A stretch of DNA of 64,000 nt from Pseudoscleropodium purum (Eukaryota; Streptophyta; Bryopsida; Hypnales; Brachytheciaceae): NCBI GenBank assembly GCA_963969395.1, contig OZ017795.1, positions 35,321,063 through 35,385,062 on the forward strand, given 5' to 3'. This document shows, in pieces, positions 37,796 to 51,726 of this stretch. Numbering within the stretch: position 1 is the first letter of the stretch; each line of letters opens with the position of its first letter. Under the pieces are notes generated by a model. It saw nothing but the letters and a program-made list of their open reading frames with translations, had not been told where the DNA came from and made no database searches. The position numbers and the translations under genes were made by a program.

Positions 37796-40700
37796 TAAAA
37801 TTTAGTAGCCTTCAAGAGGTTGTCGCTTTCTTTTCTTCAAGAGTCATCATCCACAAAATTTACCTACACATCCTAGAGAATGAAAGTAAGCTTCAAAATA
37901 TTAGTGGCATGACATTTATAGTATGCTCCATTTTTTTGCTAATTTGGGACTAGACAAACAAATCTACAAATAAATGTAAAGATGGTTTGCTGAAAATTCA
38001 AAGAATCCATAGAGTCAAATACCAATGTAGTTTGACAATTTGCCCTTAAAAAACATTCTAATGATAAAATGTAGGGATTGTTTCATTGACATTTGTGGGA
38101 ATGAAGGGTAGAAAGCTCATTCTTATTTTAATGAATTCCATGGTCCATCATGAATCCTCAAAGGATATGGAATAATTTGAAGATGAGAGCTTGATTGTTC
38201 ACTTCAAAACATAGGAATTGTGTTCAAAGAAGAATTTCAAACCTCATTTGATATAGTAGAATAACTTTTTTGAAAAACTTTGGACTAGAAAAAGAATAAC
38301 TTTGATGTTGGAAAATCAAGAAAAGTTCATTTTAATCCATTTGGAATTTAGAGCCTTTATTCAAAAGTTATAGACAAAATTCAAAGAGGATGTTTAAAAA
38401 CGTCAAAAACAAATGTTCTCTCCAACATTTTTCTCAAATTTGTTCATAACTTTTGATTAAAGGCTCTAAATTTTTTTTCTTAATTGGGGATGAAATTTAA
38501 CTTGATTTATCAACTAATCTTAATTCTGATATTTTTTTAAGAAGTTATTTTATTATGCCAAAATGAGGTATGAAATTCTACTTCAAACACAAATTTCCTG
38601 CTTTTTAACTTAACTACGAGTGGTTGAACTCTTACTAATTCTAATTTACGTATCCTACATGAGTTGTTTTATCTCCTACCATCCCACATGTATATAAAGA
38701 GTTTATCTTCTCATTCCAATTTCATAAATAAGATGACTCTTGAAACAATAGGAAGTCATTCTAGAATTCATAATTCTTGATCACTTAAACATTGTTTTTT
38801 TTTAAGTTCTACTTTTATTGTGTTAAAATTTATTTTTAATATTTAATTAATTATTTAATATTATAATATTAAAAATGTAAACTAAATGCGACACTAACAA
38901 GTTCATTATTAGATGTTGCCTGTCCTCATAGATATTGATGGATGTGAAATATTCCACATCATTCGAAGGGAGAAAAGACTGCTACTGAATATTATGTGAT
39001 GCCTGGTTTGTTGTTATTGCCAACAAAGTGCATACTATGGATGTAACAAAGTACTGGTATGGATGTCGGTGGAGAACCCAAACTGAATTGTGAGGGAATA
39101 AATAGCATCACTTGAAATTGTACAAGAAATGCAGCTACTCATGTGGAGCAATCTTGGCTGCTGTGCAGTGAAGACCATCTGGGAATTGAAAATGAGCTGA
39201 GATCACAATGAAAGACTGACCCCAAACTCATGGGATGACAACCCATTTCCTACCACTTACCAAATTCAGCATAGCTGCTAGATGGGTGTATTCCCGTGTA
39301 GGGAAATTGATTTACGAAGGATTTTTTTTTAAATTACATTTTTTGGGTCCAAATTGAAATTATTTTGATTTTTTTTAAAGATTCTCTGCAATCTATTCTT
39401 ATTATGTAGGCCGTTGTAATTTTGACCATAGGTTGGTTACAAAATTGATGTAAATGATATTTATGTACATGTCGTGATTATTCTATGCTTTCAATGTACA
39501 TTTCTTGGACATTTTTGTAGCTCCTACATGTCCTGCCGTATGTGAATTGTAATGTAAACAGAGCTATGATTGGAAATAGAGAAGTGTATATTATGAAAAT
39601 GAGGGGTGGTAAAAAATGGGTTGTCTGCTCTAACCTTCTTCTATTTCAGATTTAATCGTGTTGTAGAATACAATAAGAATCTTATTACAAATCTTGTAAC
39701 ACAGAGTTTGTGATTATGTATATTCAATTGTCATTTGTCTAAACATCATCTAGAAGAAAGTACAAACAAGAAGTGCAACCTAAGCTTACTACTTTGTATT
39801 ATGGGAGGTATGACCAAACGCCCCATTCTAGCAATGTAGACTAATCTCTTTCCATGCAAAAGAAATGAGCAACAATTGATTATAGGGCAATTCTTGACGC
39901 AGCCGTGGCACATTATGATTGGCTAATAAAACTCTTGATATTGCAACTAGCTTTTGGTTGAAAAAGAAGAAGGTCTATATCACCATCATGAAAGAAAGTC
40001 CATCTTTTGCTAAAAAATTCATAGTAATTCTACGTTGCTGAAAAAATCTGAAAAATTATGCAAACCTTTTGTTACCTATTATTAGACATGAAAAAAATTC
40101 AATTTATCAAGAACCCCACCCTGCATATACCAAAAATTGCTTAAGTGGTGAAGAATGGGTTGCCTCCCTATACTATGCCATTTCAAAGTATATCCATAGA
40201 ACAAACTTTTGGTTCATGCCAACCTAAAAAATAGTCAATTTTATTCATAATATTTTTATATATTTTAATCATTATTAAAAAGGACTTACATAAAATTAAT
40301 TAGACAATTTAAAGAAGTTTTTTTGGGGACTTTTTATATTTTAAAAACACAGGAACAATTCCCATCAACAAAGAAATTATTTATCTTGACACTTCAAAAC
40401 TAGGTACAAAAATTTGACCCTATAAACATCAAAAGAAGAAAATAATTCCTTCAAAAATTTGTTAATAAAATGTAATATAAGTGTATTTCACTTAAATGTG
40501 TTTTTATTCAGATATTTGGAAAAAAAAATTCTAAATAATAAAATGTCAACACTTTTTTTTATACAAATCTATATGTTTAGCTTTCAAAAAAAGGGTACTA
40601 GGCAAACTTTATGATTTACTTTAGCAATTGATAAAACTTAAGACCAAGGTGAGTGAATGGTTGCAAATTTGTGAGAAATGTCAAACATGTACTTTGTCTT

Positions 40701-42009
40701 TGTTGCATGGCCTAAAACAACTTTATTGGATGCATCTTCTTTAGCAATACAATCAAATGCAAAAACTTCATGTTGACAAGAGCAACATACAAATGGAATG
40801 TTCACAGGGGGCTACATTCTCACATCCAAATCATTTATTTACTTGACTATTTTCCAATCATACATTTCTTTCTCTTACAATCATTTGCATGGGTTACCAC
40901 TTTTCCAACTCTTGTTGTGCACCAATGCTATTGGGTGAAACAACTTCATTGGATACTACACCTACCTTAGCCATTCAAAACATCGAATGGCCATAGACTA
41001 ACATATAATTGAAATGGATTGTAAGTGTTGACTTGTCCGTCACTTGCGCATCTATTGCACAACTCTCATTTATTTCTTTAGTGTTACCAAATTCCAATCA
41101 TGTTACTTGTTTTTCTTTCACATTCACAAAGCCTTTCTCCCTCCGTCATAAATAGGACTCTCCACTCATGATTTCTGATTCCACCAACTAGACTAGGAGA
41201 TCCACCAACTCTAATAAGACATGACAATTTGTAGCACTTATCTGCTGACAAATGTTGGTAACTTTAAACCCATAAATGCCTGCCACCCACCTTCATTTAG
41301 TTACGGCATTGAGCTGGGTTTTATTTTTTTAATTTTTTTAACAAATGCACTGAGCTGTTTTTCGATACCGATTCAGCAAATTGGACTCCCAAATGATGTG
41401 GCAGTGGTTACTCCACCTCAGCTACAAGGACTTCCACATCAGCTAGACATGCTTGGATAACATAAAAAAGCTTGAGATCTCACTGACATGAAAGCCTTCA
41501 TTGCGAAGACTTTGCATGTCCAGGAGTAAGGTGATGACCAGGTGTTCTTTTCGTTTTTTTATTTCGTTTTTGTTTTTCATTTTTTATGGGGTGGCAAAGT
41601 GGCAATATAAAATTTCACAGTGTTGCTTCAAATTTCAACATTCAACAACCTATTGGATAGAAAATATCACATTAGTACTATATGTATCACATTGATGTCC
41701 ATAATTCTATTTTCATCCACTATCTAGCGATTTCATTCAAGATTTTAATTTTAATTTGGAGTTTTCTAGCAAATTACTTCATATTTTGTTGTCATCTTTT
41801 TAGCCAAATTGTTTTTTTTCTGGTGCAATTTGGCTCTAGAAAGCTAAAAAAAGAAGCCCTCTTGATAACTAAAAGTTTGCACACCAAACACCAAATTTTT
41901 TTGTTAGTCCTTTGTTTTTTGTAGGAGGCAAGTAAGAAGATGTGTATGGTTGGATTGTCCCCTAAACCACTTTTTCTTCTTCTATGGTCTCCTAATGTCA
42001 AATTCCATT
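37796..42009. other. Intergenic DNA, no gene seen
   Basis: Mostly AT-rich. A stretch at about 38930-39330 is richer in GC and in gene-like words but holds stops in every frame; it may be a decayed exon or an untranslated remnant, and I cannot name it. Overlapping short frames at 41221-42001 have no domains. Confidence 0.35.
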
Positions 42010-42280
42010 TTAACCCTTAAATGACTAAGGGGTGACCTTGGAAATCATTCCTTTTCATTACTTTATAAACCGTTGGCTTAAAATATTGAAAAAATCCTCG
42101 TTGAATGGAAGTCAAGCTACTATAGAAGACCTTCTCTTTTCCCACAAAATTTGGATGATGAATTATAACACTTTTGTCCTACTCAACAAGATTCTTTGTC
42201 TTTCATTGATCAAAAAATGGATGATGCATCATTTATGGGTTAAAAAGATTACTACAGACTTCAAGAAAAATTAGACTCAA
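42010..42280. repeat. Single arm related to the 1577-2032 foldback, with TTAA-CCCTTAAA end
   Basis: TTAA (42010-42013), CCCTTAAATGACTAAGG, then blocks shared in order with the foldback arms: GACCTTGGAAATCATTCCTTTTC, AAGTCAAGCTACTATAGAAG and GATGATGAATTATAACACTT-like. The opposite arm was not found, so this is a one-armed remnant. It links the foldback elements to the CCCCTAAA-ended group. Confidence 0.6.
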
Positions 42281-44181
42281 GTTGGTTTGTCATTTTTCAA
42301 AATTAAAGTAATATTTTGTAAATTTTCAAAGTTGAAAGCATATAATACCTATATATGGCATTAATTTTTCATTTGGGAACACCTTTTTAATACAAAATGA
42401 TTTGAATCCCATTGGTTGGTCTTGAGATATTGTAGTGGTTTTGGAGGAAGTAGGATATTTTTCGAATCATGTTGTGTTCCTTCCAAACTCTAAAGTAGAT
42501 GGCACCGAATAAAAAGATTTAATGTTGGATGAATATGTCTTATTGCTAAAGCAATAAGAGCACCTCCAATGCACCTAAAAAACTAAGTCAATAAATAAAA
42601 TAAGTTTTGAAATGACTGTAGTTAGAACTTAAGGGTATTATCATTGGAAGCACATCAAAAATGTTAAAAGTATACTATACAAGAATGTCTATACTTAAAA
42701 TTTAAACTGCCAAATAGATCAATTGAAAACAAGCTGCAAGATAAAAATTATAGAGGACCTGGCACATCATGCCTAAGAAAGGAAAACCATACAAATAGAA
42801 AAAGAAAATTACAATATCATTTTGCATGATTTTCCTTTTTTAGGTATTATTTGTTGTAGCTTCTATAATTTTTTTTTAGCTTACTTTTTATGGAGGCAAT
42901 TTTGGTTATTCAAAATTTAAATTGAGATATTCTTGTATCCAATATGAATTGGATCAATAAACTTTTAGTCACCTTACTATCGAGTTCTAATTCCATACCA
43001 ATCAAATCAAAAGTATGAAATATTATTGTTCGGCAAGTATGTTAGGTTCATTGAAGACACTCTAAAATGGGATCATTAATTACCATGTACAAAGGTAGAA
43101 TCTAATATAAATGGGTAAATATGTGTTACATATATCATTGCATGACATGGAACTCTTAATTTTGAGTAATACAAGGATAAATTGAAGTAGGGTGAGATTC
43201 GCAAATGATATTTCAATATGAAACCTAAAAGTTATAAGAGGTCAAAGTTGAATTGGTAGATTTAAAAAAAATCATGTCTAGTTTTAGTATTTAGGTGGAA
43301 AATATTGTGCAACAAGCACCATCATATTTCTATAGATTTTGAAAATTTTGAGCTTCAAGGAGAAAATTCTTGTGAAAATTACAGATATTCAATCTTTAAT
43401 TGGTTCTTAAAAGAATTTTTAATCTTTGGCTTCAAATTTTATTGAAAAGTATTGATTTGTGTACTAGTTGATTTAACTGTATAGATATGATCTAAGTATG
43501 ATAATATTTTACAGCTATTGTTTGAGAATCATTGTTAAATTAATATTCTAATTTTCATTTTTTAATACATCTTTATAGTTTTGGAAATCTAAACTACCCC
43601 TAGTCCCTATTGGATTAATGGTTACAAAGTCATCTCTAATTTAGTCTTTTTGTTCACAACTTATGGAAGTTCAACAATTAAAAAAAAAAATTGTATTTGA
43701 ATTTTTTTCCTTAGATTCTTTCATGGACTTAAAAAAAATCCAAAGAAATCCATCAACTTGAACAAGCTGTAAGACACATACATTTTTACTAGATTTTTTT
43801 GAAAGATGAGTTACAAAAGTGCAATGTCATGGATAAATATCTTATAATAAGTGAGGTTTATTGTTTTGAAATTTAAAAAATATATACTCCAATGAATTAG
43901 CTAAAAGTTTTTATATTTGAATTAAAAATTAATCAAAATAAATTAAATTTTTTACTACCAAAGGTGAGACCAAAAATACATTCATCTCATAATTCTATAA
44001 CTATTTTGGGGGGAATTGGATACATTAGGGCATTAGAAAGCTAGTAATATGAGAAATATTTTTCTAATAATAGTAATTTTAGATTTTTAATGGCTTGCCA
44101 TAAAAAAAGTCCAACATAGGCTTTTATAGTTTATAGTTTACATATACAAATTGTAACTAACATTAGAAAAATTTGATAATT

Positions 44182-44184
<3 letters not shown>
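42281..44184. other. AT-rich intergenic DNA, no gene seen
   Basis: Dense stops in all frames and long A/T runs. Nothing recognisable. Confidence 0.4.
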
Positions 44185-44266
<82 letters not shown>

Positions 44267-44293
44267 TTATTTATTTATTTGTGTGTGTGTGTG
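44185..44293. repeat. Compound microsatellite (AT)n-(TTTA)n-(GT)n
   Basis: About 39 AT units (44185-44262), then five TTTA-type units (44262-44280), then GT repeats (44281-44293). Pure tracts of this length mutate quickly, so this would be a variable marker and a likely spot for assembly error. Confidence 0.95.
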
Positions 44294-45650
44294 AACAACC
44301 TCAGTCGTGCTTATCACACCTCAAATCTCAATAAAAGGTCATCTCATGTATTGGACAAAAAAATGAAAGTTAAAAATAAAAATAAAACATAAAAATAGAC
44401 CATAAGTGTAGGCTAGGGAACCACTCTACTAATGAGTTAAAATATAAACAACTAGTTTATTTTTGAAATTTAAATTCATAGAATAGATACTAAGTTTAGG
44501 CCTTCTAGAAAGTAAGTCTAATAGAACCACTACAATTATTACTCACAAACATTCAAATGTACTCACAATACCCACAATATCCACAAAGAAGTTTGCCATC
44601 TTCATAAGGTAGATATGCCAAAACTCAAAATAAGAATTTAGATATTAGAGTTAATTATAAAGTAGGAGAAAACTAGGGGATCTTTTTTGTAGAATAGAAA
44701 AAAACAAAGAATTAGAGATCAAACTCTAATTGAATTCCAAATTAAGCTCTTTTGAGTTTTGTCCCTAGTTTTGCTTTTACCAATGACAATTCACAAATAT
44801 GTGGCATGTGAAAAAGGGATTGTAATTCTAGATTAAAAATCTTGAGTTTAGAACTTAATTCAAGTCCAAATGGTGCATTTATTATCAAGATCACATTTCA
44901 AAATTAGCTTGTAATTGCAAATTGATTTCCTTTCAATTTTCAATTAACTCTATTGCATGATAATAAAAAATAAAAAAAAACATCTTGAAATTAAAAGCAT
45001 CAACACTATAAGGTAGTGAGATCCCTATAGGAAAGCTCTTGGGCTACATATAGTGCCCGACAAGACAATTGACTTGCAACATAGGCTACCATCTTCGCCT
45101 GGTGTGCTGGTCAAGAGATTGGTCAAGCAATCTCAATTCGATGACAACATGCTCTTACACAAAATTGTTGAATACTTGCTTGATGACTTCATGTTCTTTT
45201 GCCAAAATTGATGATTGTTTGTTCATGTGCCAAATTTGATCAACTTTGGGCTCTACTCCCAATTCCCCCATCCATGTCAAGTTGAGGTATTTGAATGAAA
45301 GTAGGGTGTGCCTAGTGCTTTGAAAACAACATTCAATGCCACAATGGGGGTTGTTTTGGCTCTTGGCCTTAGAGCATAGAGTCCAAGCGATATATATCGT
45401 AGTACCTTTTTAATTTGGGCAACCTCTACTAAATATCTAATAAAATTTAAATTTTTAGCTTAGATGCTTCAAAAGGGGTTTCAACAATTTTCATCATCCA
45501 AAATATTGAATTTATAAAATATTTAGCAATTGTACAAGTATCCAATAAAACATGCTACTAAATACTATATTTATTTTACAAGAATGAACAACTACATTAA
45601 GATTTGTTTTACAAGAGAATTGTTTCTACATTTTTAGAAACTTGGACTAC
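44294..45650. other. Intergenic DNA upstream of the aminotransferase gene
   Basis: AT-rich, with no gene seen. Composition changes to GC-richer promoter-like sequence at about 45650. Confidence 0.35.
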
Positions 45651-46559
45651 TACGAAATCCCGCCTTCAGGATTAAGCATGTACAGAAACCTGAATCAGAA
45701 CTCGGTGTCTGAATCAAGGAAATAACTAGATTCTCAGATTTCCCTCGCTAAAGAATCCTATAATCTATGCCCTCGTAGATTCCTCGAAATCTAGGATTGA
45801 CCACTTCAGGTTGAACGCTGCTGCGACGGCCACATGACACACACACTTGCCAAGCCACGAGGCAGTGGGTTTTGCCTTTAAGTTCCTGTCCTCGCAGAAA
45901 TCGAAACCCCGACTGCATTTCCACAACCATCTCGCACCTCCCGTAATTTCGAATTCGCGGAACTTCACAATTTCAATTCGAGGCAGCGATTGCAATCCAA
46001 CAACATTAGGTACAAGTAGCCGAAATTACTGTGGCATGTGAAATTCTTGCCTGTGTACTTTTGTGTGTTCTTTTGTGAGTTAACTTATTTTGTTGCTGTT
46101 CGAAATGGAACTCCAACACTTTCCTGGGTTTTGCCGCTTTCTGGATTTTGTCCCTTTTCGAGGTCCTAGCCTTGTTCTGTCCGCTTGCGAAAGCGTCAGA
46201 GTATGAATGTTGTGTCCTGCCGCAGTTTGGCCTTTGGTGCAATCTGCAAGGTATTTACTTTCTAGTCCCACACAAGTCCACAAGTCCACTTGGCTCTGTC
46301 AGCTCAGTCGCGTGAGTGCTGGCTCGGTGCGCGTCATTGCTTTTGGGTTTCAGGTTATATCTTGGTTTAGAATTTCGAATTTTAGAGAGCCAGATGTGTT
46401 TGCTGGTTTGAGACTGTGGGTTTGGAGATTTACGAGCTTGGGAGTGATTTGCTTTTCGGAAATTTTGCAATTCTTATTGTTTCTCTTGGGCTAATGTGGG
46501 TTTAGTGAATCGCAGGTGAGGACTTCGTGCGGAGCGCGAGACCTGTCTGATTTGTGAGT
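45650..46559 (+). promoter_or_regulatory. Promoter and leader of the aminotransferase gene, with a possible uORF
   Basis: GC-richer than the flanks. A candidate leader intron runs from GCAAG/GTATTT (donor at 46251) to AATCGCAG/GTGAGG (acceptor ending at 46515). If spliced so, an upstream reading frame from ATG 46203 runs 29 codons and stops with TGA at 46555-46557, two bases before the main ATG at 46560. A uORF ending so close to the main start would reduce or condition translation. All of this is inference from splice-site words. Confidence 0.4.
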
Positions 46560-49500
46560 ATGGTAACCTTCGTCTCGCAGAAGACGATTCAAGGAAAGGA
46601 AGGGTTGCATTGTGAGAACGGGAAGGGGAGCAATGGCGTGACGGTGGGGCTTCCCGAGCTTCAAGTCGCCAATGGAGAACGTCAATATCACAATGCTTTG
46701 TCTGAGGTTTTCCTTTGCTTTCTCCGACTCTGTCTATCTGTCTGTCTGTGTCTCTGGAGATTTTTGCGAACGGAGACCAACTTTTCACGTAGTAAACAAG
46801 CATTGGATATCTAGAGCATGGCTATATCTCATATATCTCTGCTGTCATTAGCAACACTGATTTTGTGCGTCGTCATTAGAGGCATGTCCTTTTGCTGTCA
46901 ACCTCATGCCTCAGAGCCGTCAGATCCCTGCTTTATACGATTTTGGACTGGTTATGTACAATAACTGGCTCACCGCTTTGCATCTCGACCGGTTCTTTTA
47001 CCGCATAACATGCTCTACTTTCACTTTTTCTAGTCCATTAGTTTATACCCTTGTGTTGCTTTTTAGTCATTTGATTGAAGAGGCTCTAACAATTAGATAA
47101 CCGGTTACAAAACCAGACATAACCTTCTTGTCAGTTGGGCCTGGATGCGGAAGCAACATCCCTTGGCACTCCTGCTCGGCATGTTATTTCTCATAAGGAT
47201 GCTCTACTTTTGCGTTACCTAGTCCCTGATACTAATGTTCTGGGTTTCCAGGAACTCATGGTTAACTGACAGGGAACTTATTGTGGATGTATATATTAAT
47301 GAATGTGAATTATGAAATTTGCTGTGGTGTGTAGGAAGCAGAGTTGGATGCGGAGTGGAACATTCGAGCGTGTCCTGCTGCCACCGGGAGCACCAATCCA
47401 ATTCGTGAGCTCTTGGAGTCCCTGTGCGTCGTCTCTTCAAAGAAAAAGGAGAAAATTTCTTTGGCACAAGGAGACCCAACTGCCTTTGGCCACTTGAAAG
47501 TACCAGAGGCTGCTGTGGAAACCATGGTTGCTGTTACCAAGAGTTATGCGTGCAATGGTTACACGCACTCGGCCGGATCTCACGAATGCCGAAAGTAAGA
47601 GGTTTTCCCCCTTCGTTCCGTCTTTGCCAGTGCCATTGTGTTCACATTAGAAGATTTTTTTATGTAGAAATTGTATTGCTTTAGAAATCAAGCAGCTGTG
47701 TAAGAGAGGCTCTGTCTTTGTAGCAACCTACTTAAACTTCCTCAGATATACTATACATGTGTGTAGCTTTTGTGAATGCAAGGCATCGTCCCCGTCGGTC
47801 CAACTCCAATACATGTTTACAAAGCTTTTTGTGGTGGTTTGATTTCAGGGCTGTTGCTGACTACCATTCGTCATCGCTGCCCTTGAAACTTAGCGCAGAT
47901 GATGTCTTCATTACAGTGGGATGCACCCAAGCTATACAAATGTGTATAGCTGCTTTGGTCACTCCAGGCACCAACATACTCATTCCTAGACCTGGATTTC
48001 CTATTTATGAAATGTTTTGCAAGTACTACGGTGTTGCTTGCCGGTTTTATGACCTACTTCCTGAGCGGGATTGGGAAGTGGATTTGGACCAAATCTCTTC
48101 TCTTGCAGATGGCAACACAGTCGCATGGATTGTTTGCAATCCGAGCAATCCATGCGGGTCTGTATACAGAAAACAACACTTAATGAAGGTGTTTTATTAA
48201 ACCTGTAGTACTCAATGTGATTTGTAAAGAATTAAACACTAGTCGTCCTAATTGGTAGTTGTTCAACGCCTTATAATTGGAAAGGGAGAAAAATGAGGAA
48301 TTATGTCTTAGCATGTCTAACTTTTTGTTTGTTTTTGTTGTCCTAGATCGTAAACGTTGCTGAGAAATTGAGGGTGCCGATTATATCTGATGAGATATAC
48401 GCAGATATGGTGTTTGACCCAGCAGAGTTCATCCCAATGGCAGCTTTCTCTCTGAAGGTGCCTGTGTTGACAGTTGGAGGCATTTCGAAGAGATGGCTTG
48501 CTCCTGGTTGGCGCCTCGGTTGGATTATCGTTGCTGATCCGAAAGGAATTCTTTCTAGAGGGAAAGTAAGTTATGCAAGCCTTTCGTCTTTGTTTATTAG
48601 AAAAACCAGCATGTTACACAGCAACAGCAACAGCGTACAATAGAGTAAATGAGCTCTTTTTGTTTGACTATGTTCCTTGGGACCACCATCAAGAAACTTT
48701 CGAGTGAATCGGCACCCAAAGTAATCAGGCGCACTATTGTGTGGTGTTTAATTAAAATCAAACCTATAAATAGTTTATCATGCACTAATAGAATAGAGTG
48801 GGTAGTGGCTTGCTATTTTGAGACCACTGATTCTTTTACTGGCTTGGTGCTTGCAGGTAGTCGAGGCCCTCACGAAACTCATGCAGATGACTACAGGAAC
48901 TTCGACACTTTCACAGGTGGAGTGTTTGACGAGCATGTGTTAATCGTTATGAGACGCACTGTAGATATTCAATTTTCAGTCCTTGACAATCTGTGCTTGA
49001 ATGTGCTGAGGATCTAGGAAAGTTTTGTGCCGTGGCTCTGAACGGATGTTGAACTTAGTTTGCAATGCTGCTTGAACTCCAATTGCAGGCTGCGGTGCCT
49101 GGGATGCTATTGAACACGCCCACAAGCTTCTTTGAAGATACGATAAAATCATTGAAATCAGGAGCTGAGTTGTGCTATGAACGAGTACAACGAATCACTG
49201 GTCTTCATTGTCCTACAAAACCACAGGGAGCTATGTACATTATGGTAAGAAGTGTTGGATGTTTTATTACCAAGTCCCGTACAAAGCAGTATTGTTGTGA
49301 GCTAATCGACTTTGCATTTTCTCTTTGTCACCAGTGTGTGTCCTCAAGATTCATTTTAGAGTCAATGACTGAAGAAAATATTACAACGAATGGAGTAATA
49401 CCAATAACATACCCTATTTAACATTCATTTATATCCATGTAGGTGAGAATTAAACCCGATGTATTCACGGACATAAAAAGCGATGTGGAGTTCGCTGCTT

Positions 49501-49989
49501 TGCTGGTGGAGGAAGAGTCTGTCGTTGTCCTACCAGGTGATCACGACTTCTTATTTTGAAGGATTCTCTCAACTTTATTCTCTTATCTTGACATAACTTT
49601 TTGGACCTTTTAATGTTACTCTCTAGTGCTTGAATTATAGTAGAAAAATCCTCTTTGGAAGCTCATAGCCAAGTATAATAACTTACATGCTTCCTTCCTT
49701 GAGTTTGGAATCTTTTGCTATGTTCTTAAAGCTTTCTAAATGATTCATTTCAACTTCTATAGATGTTGTGAAGGGGCTACTTCTGGGGTTTAAGATTTCT
49801 ATGTATTGAAGTTATATATGCTCATACATTCGATGGATGCATGCAGGTTCTGCATTTGGCATCCCCAACTGGTTGAGGATTGTGTTTGCCACCCCTCTAC
49901 CAATTCTTGAGGAGGCTTGGGATCGCATTGATCTTTTCTGCTTACGCCATAGTGCGTCCATTCCATTTGCAGGATCTGAGCTCTACTAA
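46560..49989 (+). CDS. Tyrosine/nicotianamine-type aminotransferase (class I, PLP)
   Basis: Eight exons: 46560-46706, 47335-47594, 47849-48188, 48347-48565, 48857-48916, 49089-49244, 49443-49536, 49847-49989. All introns are GT-AG with matching phases, giving 472 codons. Visible motifs: IRELLESL and ISLAQGDPTAFGHL (N-terminal substrate region), GYTHSAG, TVGCTQAI, IPRPGFPIYE, NPSNPCG (233-239, cofactor asparagine), SDEIY (tyrosine 267), GGISKRWLAPGWRLGW (Schiff-base lysine 297, phosphate-binding arginine 305), and NWLRIVFA (substrate arginine 436). This is the plant TAT/NAAT/SUR1 family: transamination of tyrosine or related acids with 2-oxoglutarate, feeding tocopherol/plastoquinone and phenolic pathways. 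In other members the substrate is nicotianamine or a C-S lyase reaction occurs; sequence alone does not decide which. No clear targeting peptide is seen, so it is probably cytosolic. The first exon is poorly conserved. Confidence 0.93.
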
Positions 49990-51576
49990 AACGATTTACT
50001 CATTGCTCCGGATTTGAATAATTTTCTCTTGGTTAATTGCCTTTTTTCGAAGGAGAGGATTACAACCAGTTTATTTCTCCGTGTAAGCATACACTATACA
50101 GTAGAGGGGAAAATACCTGGAGAACAGGCGGTGATTTGTAGAAACCTTGTATGTTGGTCCAGCGGTTGAAACACAGGATTTTCAGGGAAAACCAATGCTT
50201 GCTATTTGCAATTTTTGTTCATTTTTGTATCATTCGAAATTGAGTTTATTTGAAGATGTGACAATCTATAAGTTTGACATGTGTTTGCTTAATATTTATA
50301 ATTAAAATTCAATAATGACTTGACAACATGGAAAGTAGATGTTGAGGTGTGTCTTTGTAAACAACCTTCATTTTTTGGAAAAGGGAAGAAAGTTGTAATT
50401 TTGACTGTCAAAGTTTTCTTTAGAACTTAATCAATTTGAGCACTTAACCATTCAATATCCTAGGAAATTGTTTCAACTTTTCACTTTTGCCTTGGTACAT
50501 CATCAAATTGGTCATTAAATATAAATTTTTTGAAGCACTACAAATGAATGAGAAGTTAATATGAAGAACCATCATCCAAGCACTCTTTTCATCATTTACA
50601 ATAGGGATTATCACACCTTTCCCAAGAATGAAACTTCTATTAAGAATGAGCAGTTTAATAATAAAAAGAAGAGACCTATTTTCTATGAAGGTGTGACATC
50701 CTTTTTGTATCATGTAGAAAATGAGAATGGAAACTAGTGTGAATTATTCACCTTAGTAAGAATTAAGATTGATATAATAATTTTTCATGGATTTTTGAGC
50801 GTTGATGTAGCAATCAAATCATGATACATACAAAATGTTTTTCATGCCTATTCTTCACCTCTAGAGGAGAATAATCACCATCCTCAATTTTTAGAGAATG
50901 GACCTTCTATAAGCCTCTATAAGCCAATGAAAAAGAGCTATGTCCCCTTTCTTTGAAAATTGAGAATGGAAGAAGCGGGTGTGATGATTAACCTCTAATA
51001 TAAAATTTTAAAGTACTAAAGGATTCATTGTAGAAGGATGCAACCCTATTACCAAAGAAGTTAACTAAAACTTATGAGATTTCAAGATGGATAGGTGCAT
51101 TCTTTGTTTTCATACTTTCTTTGAAAGTCCTTTATTAGCTAGACATCCAAGAATCTTTATTGGATTAAAGAGAATTTTGTGCTTCAACAATGCCCTCTTC
51201 TCCTATATAGAATGAGAGATTTTGTAACAAATCAAATTTCAACTACTATGACTGCTACTTTCATTGACAACGATCTACTTTCTCACTTTATTGCGTGCAA
51301 CAAACAGAGGTGTGATTATAGATTTTCATTAGGGGGACTCAAAGTCAGTATGCTAAAAATCCTTCAACGAGTTTTCTAAAATTGTAATCATCTTCTTGGT
51401 TGTTGAACAATTCTTCGACAAGTTTGTTGAGCTTTGTGGCTTGTTCACTTGTTGGCTTCATGCATTGAAATTTCATTGAGTTTGTTGACAAGAGGTAGGA
51501 AGAGGAAATTCAACTATGACTCCCCCTATTACAAGTGAATGTCAAGACTTTTATCACCACCACCAAGTTTCCATTT
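49990..51576. other. 3' flank and spacer, no gene seen
   Basis: The 3' UTR probably extends to about 50240. Beyond it, 50280-51560 is AT-rich without recognisable coding. A loose inverted repeat occurs around 50875-50995 (GAATAATCACCATCCTCAATTTT against AAAATTGAGAATGG..GATGATTAACCTC). Confidence 0.35.
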
Positions 51577-51726
51577 AGGGCTGACTTCTATGTGGAGTTA
51601 GGAGATGGAGAAGCTCACTAATCAACACTGAAATGGGAGTCTTATTTTTTTTGGAGTCCCCATTCCACCGATGATCCAAAGGCTTCACCGGTCCCCAACT
51701 CCACAATCCACATAGAAGCTAGCCCT
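51577..51726. repeat. Short inverted-repeat unit upstream of the pyrophosphatase gene
   Basis: AGGGCTGACTTCTATGTGGA (51577-51596) is matched by the reverse complement of 51707-51726 at 18 of 20 positions, with 110 bases between. The size and form are those of a tiny MITE or a transcribed hairpin. It lies about 330 bases before the gene's ATG, at the edge of its GC-rich promoter. Confidence 0.55.

Noticed and set aside
41221..42001. Several 64-80 codon frames
   Set aside because: They overlap on both strands, are rich in Phe/Ile from T runs, and carry no recognisable domain.
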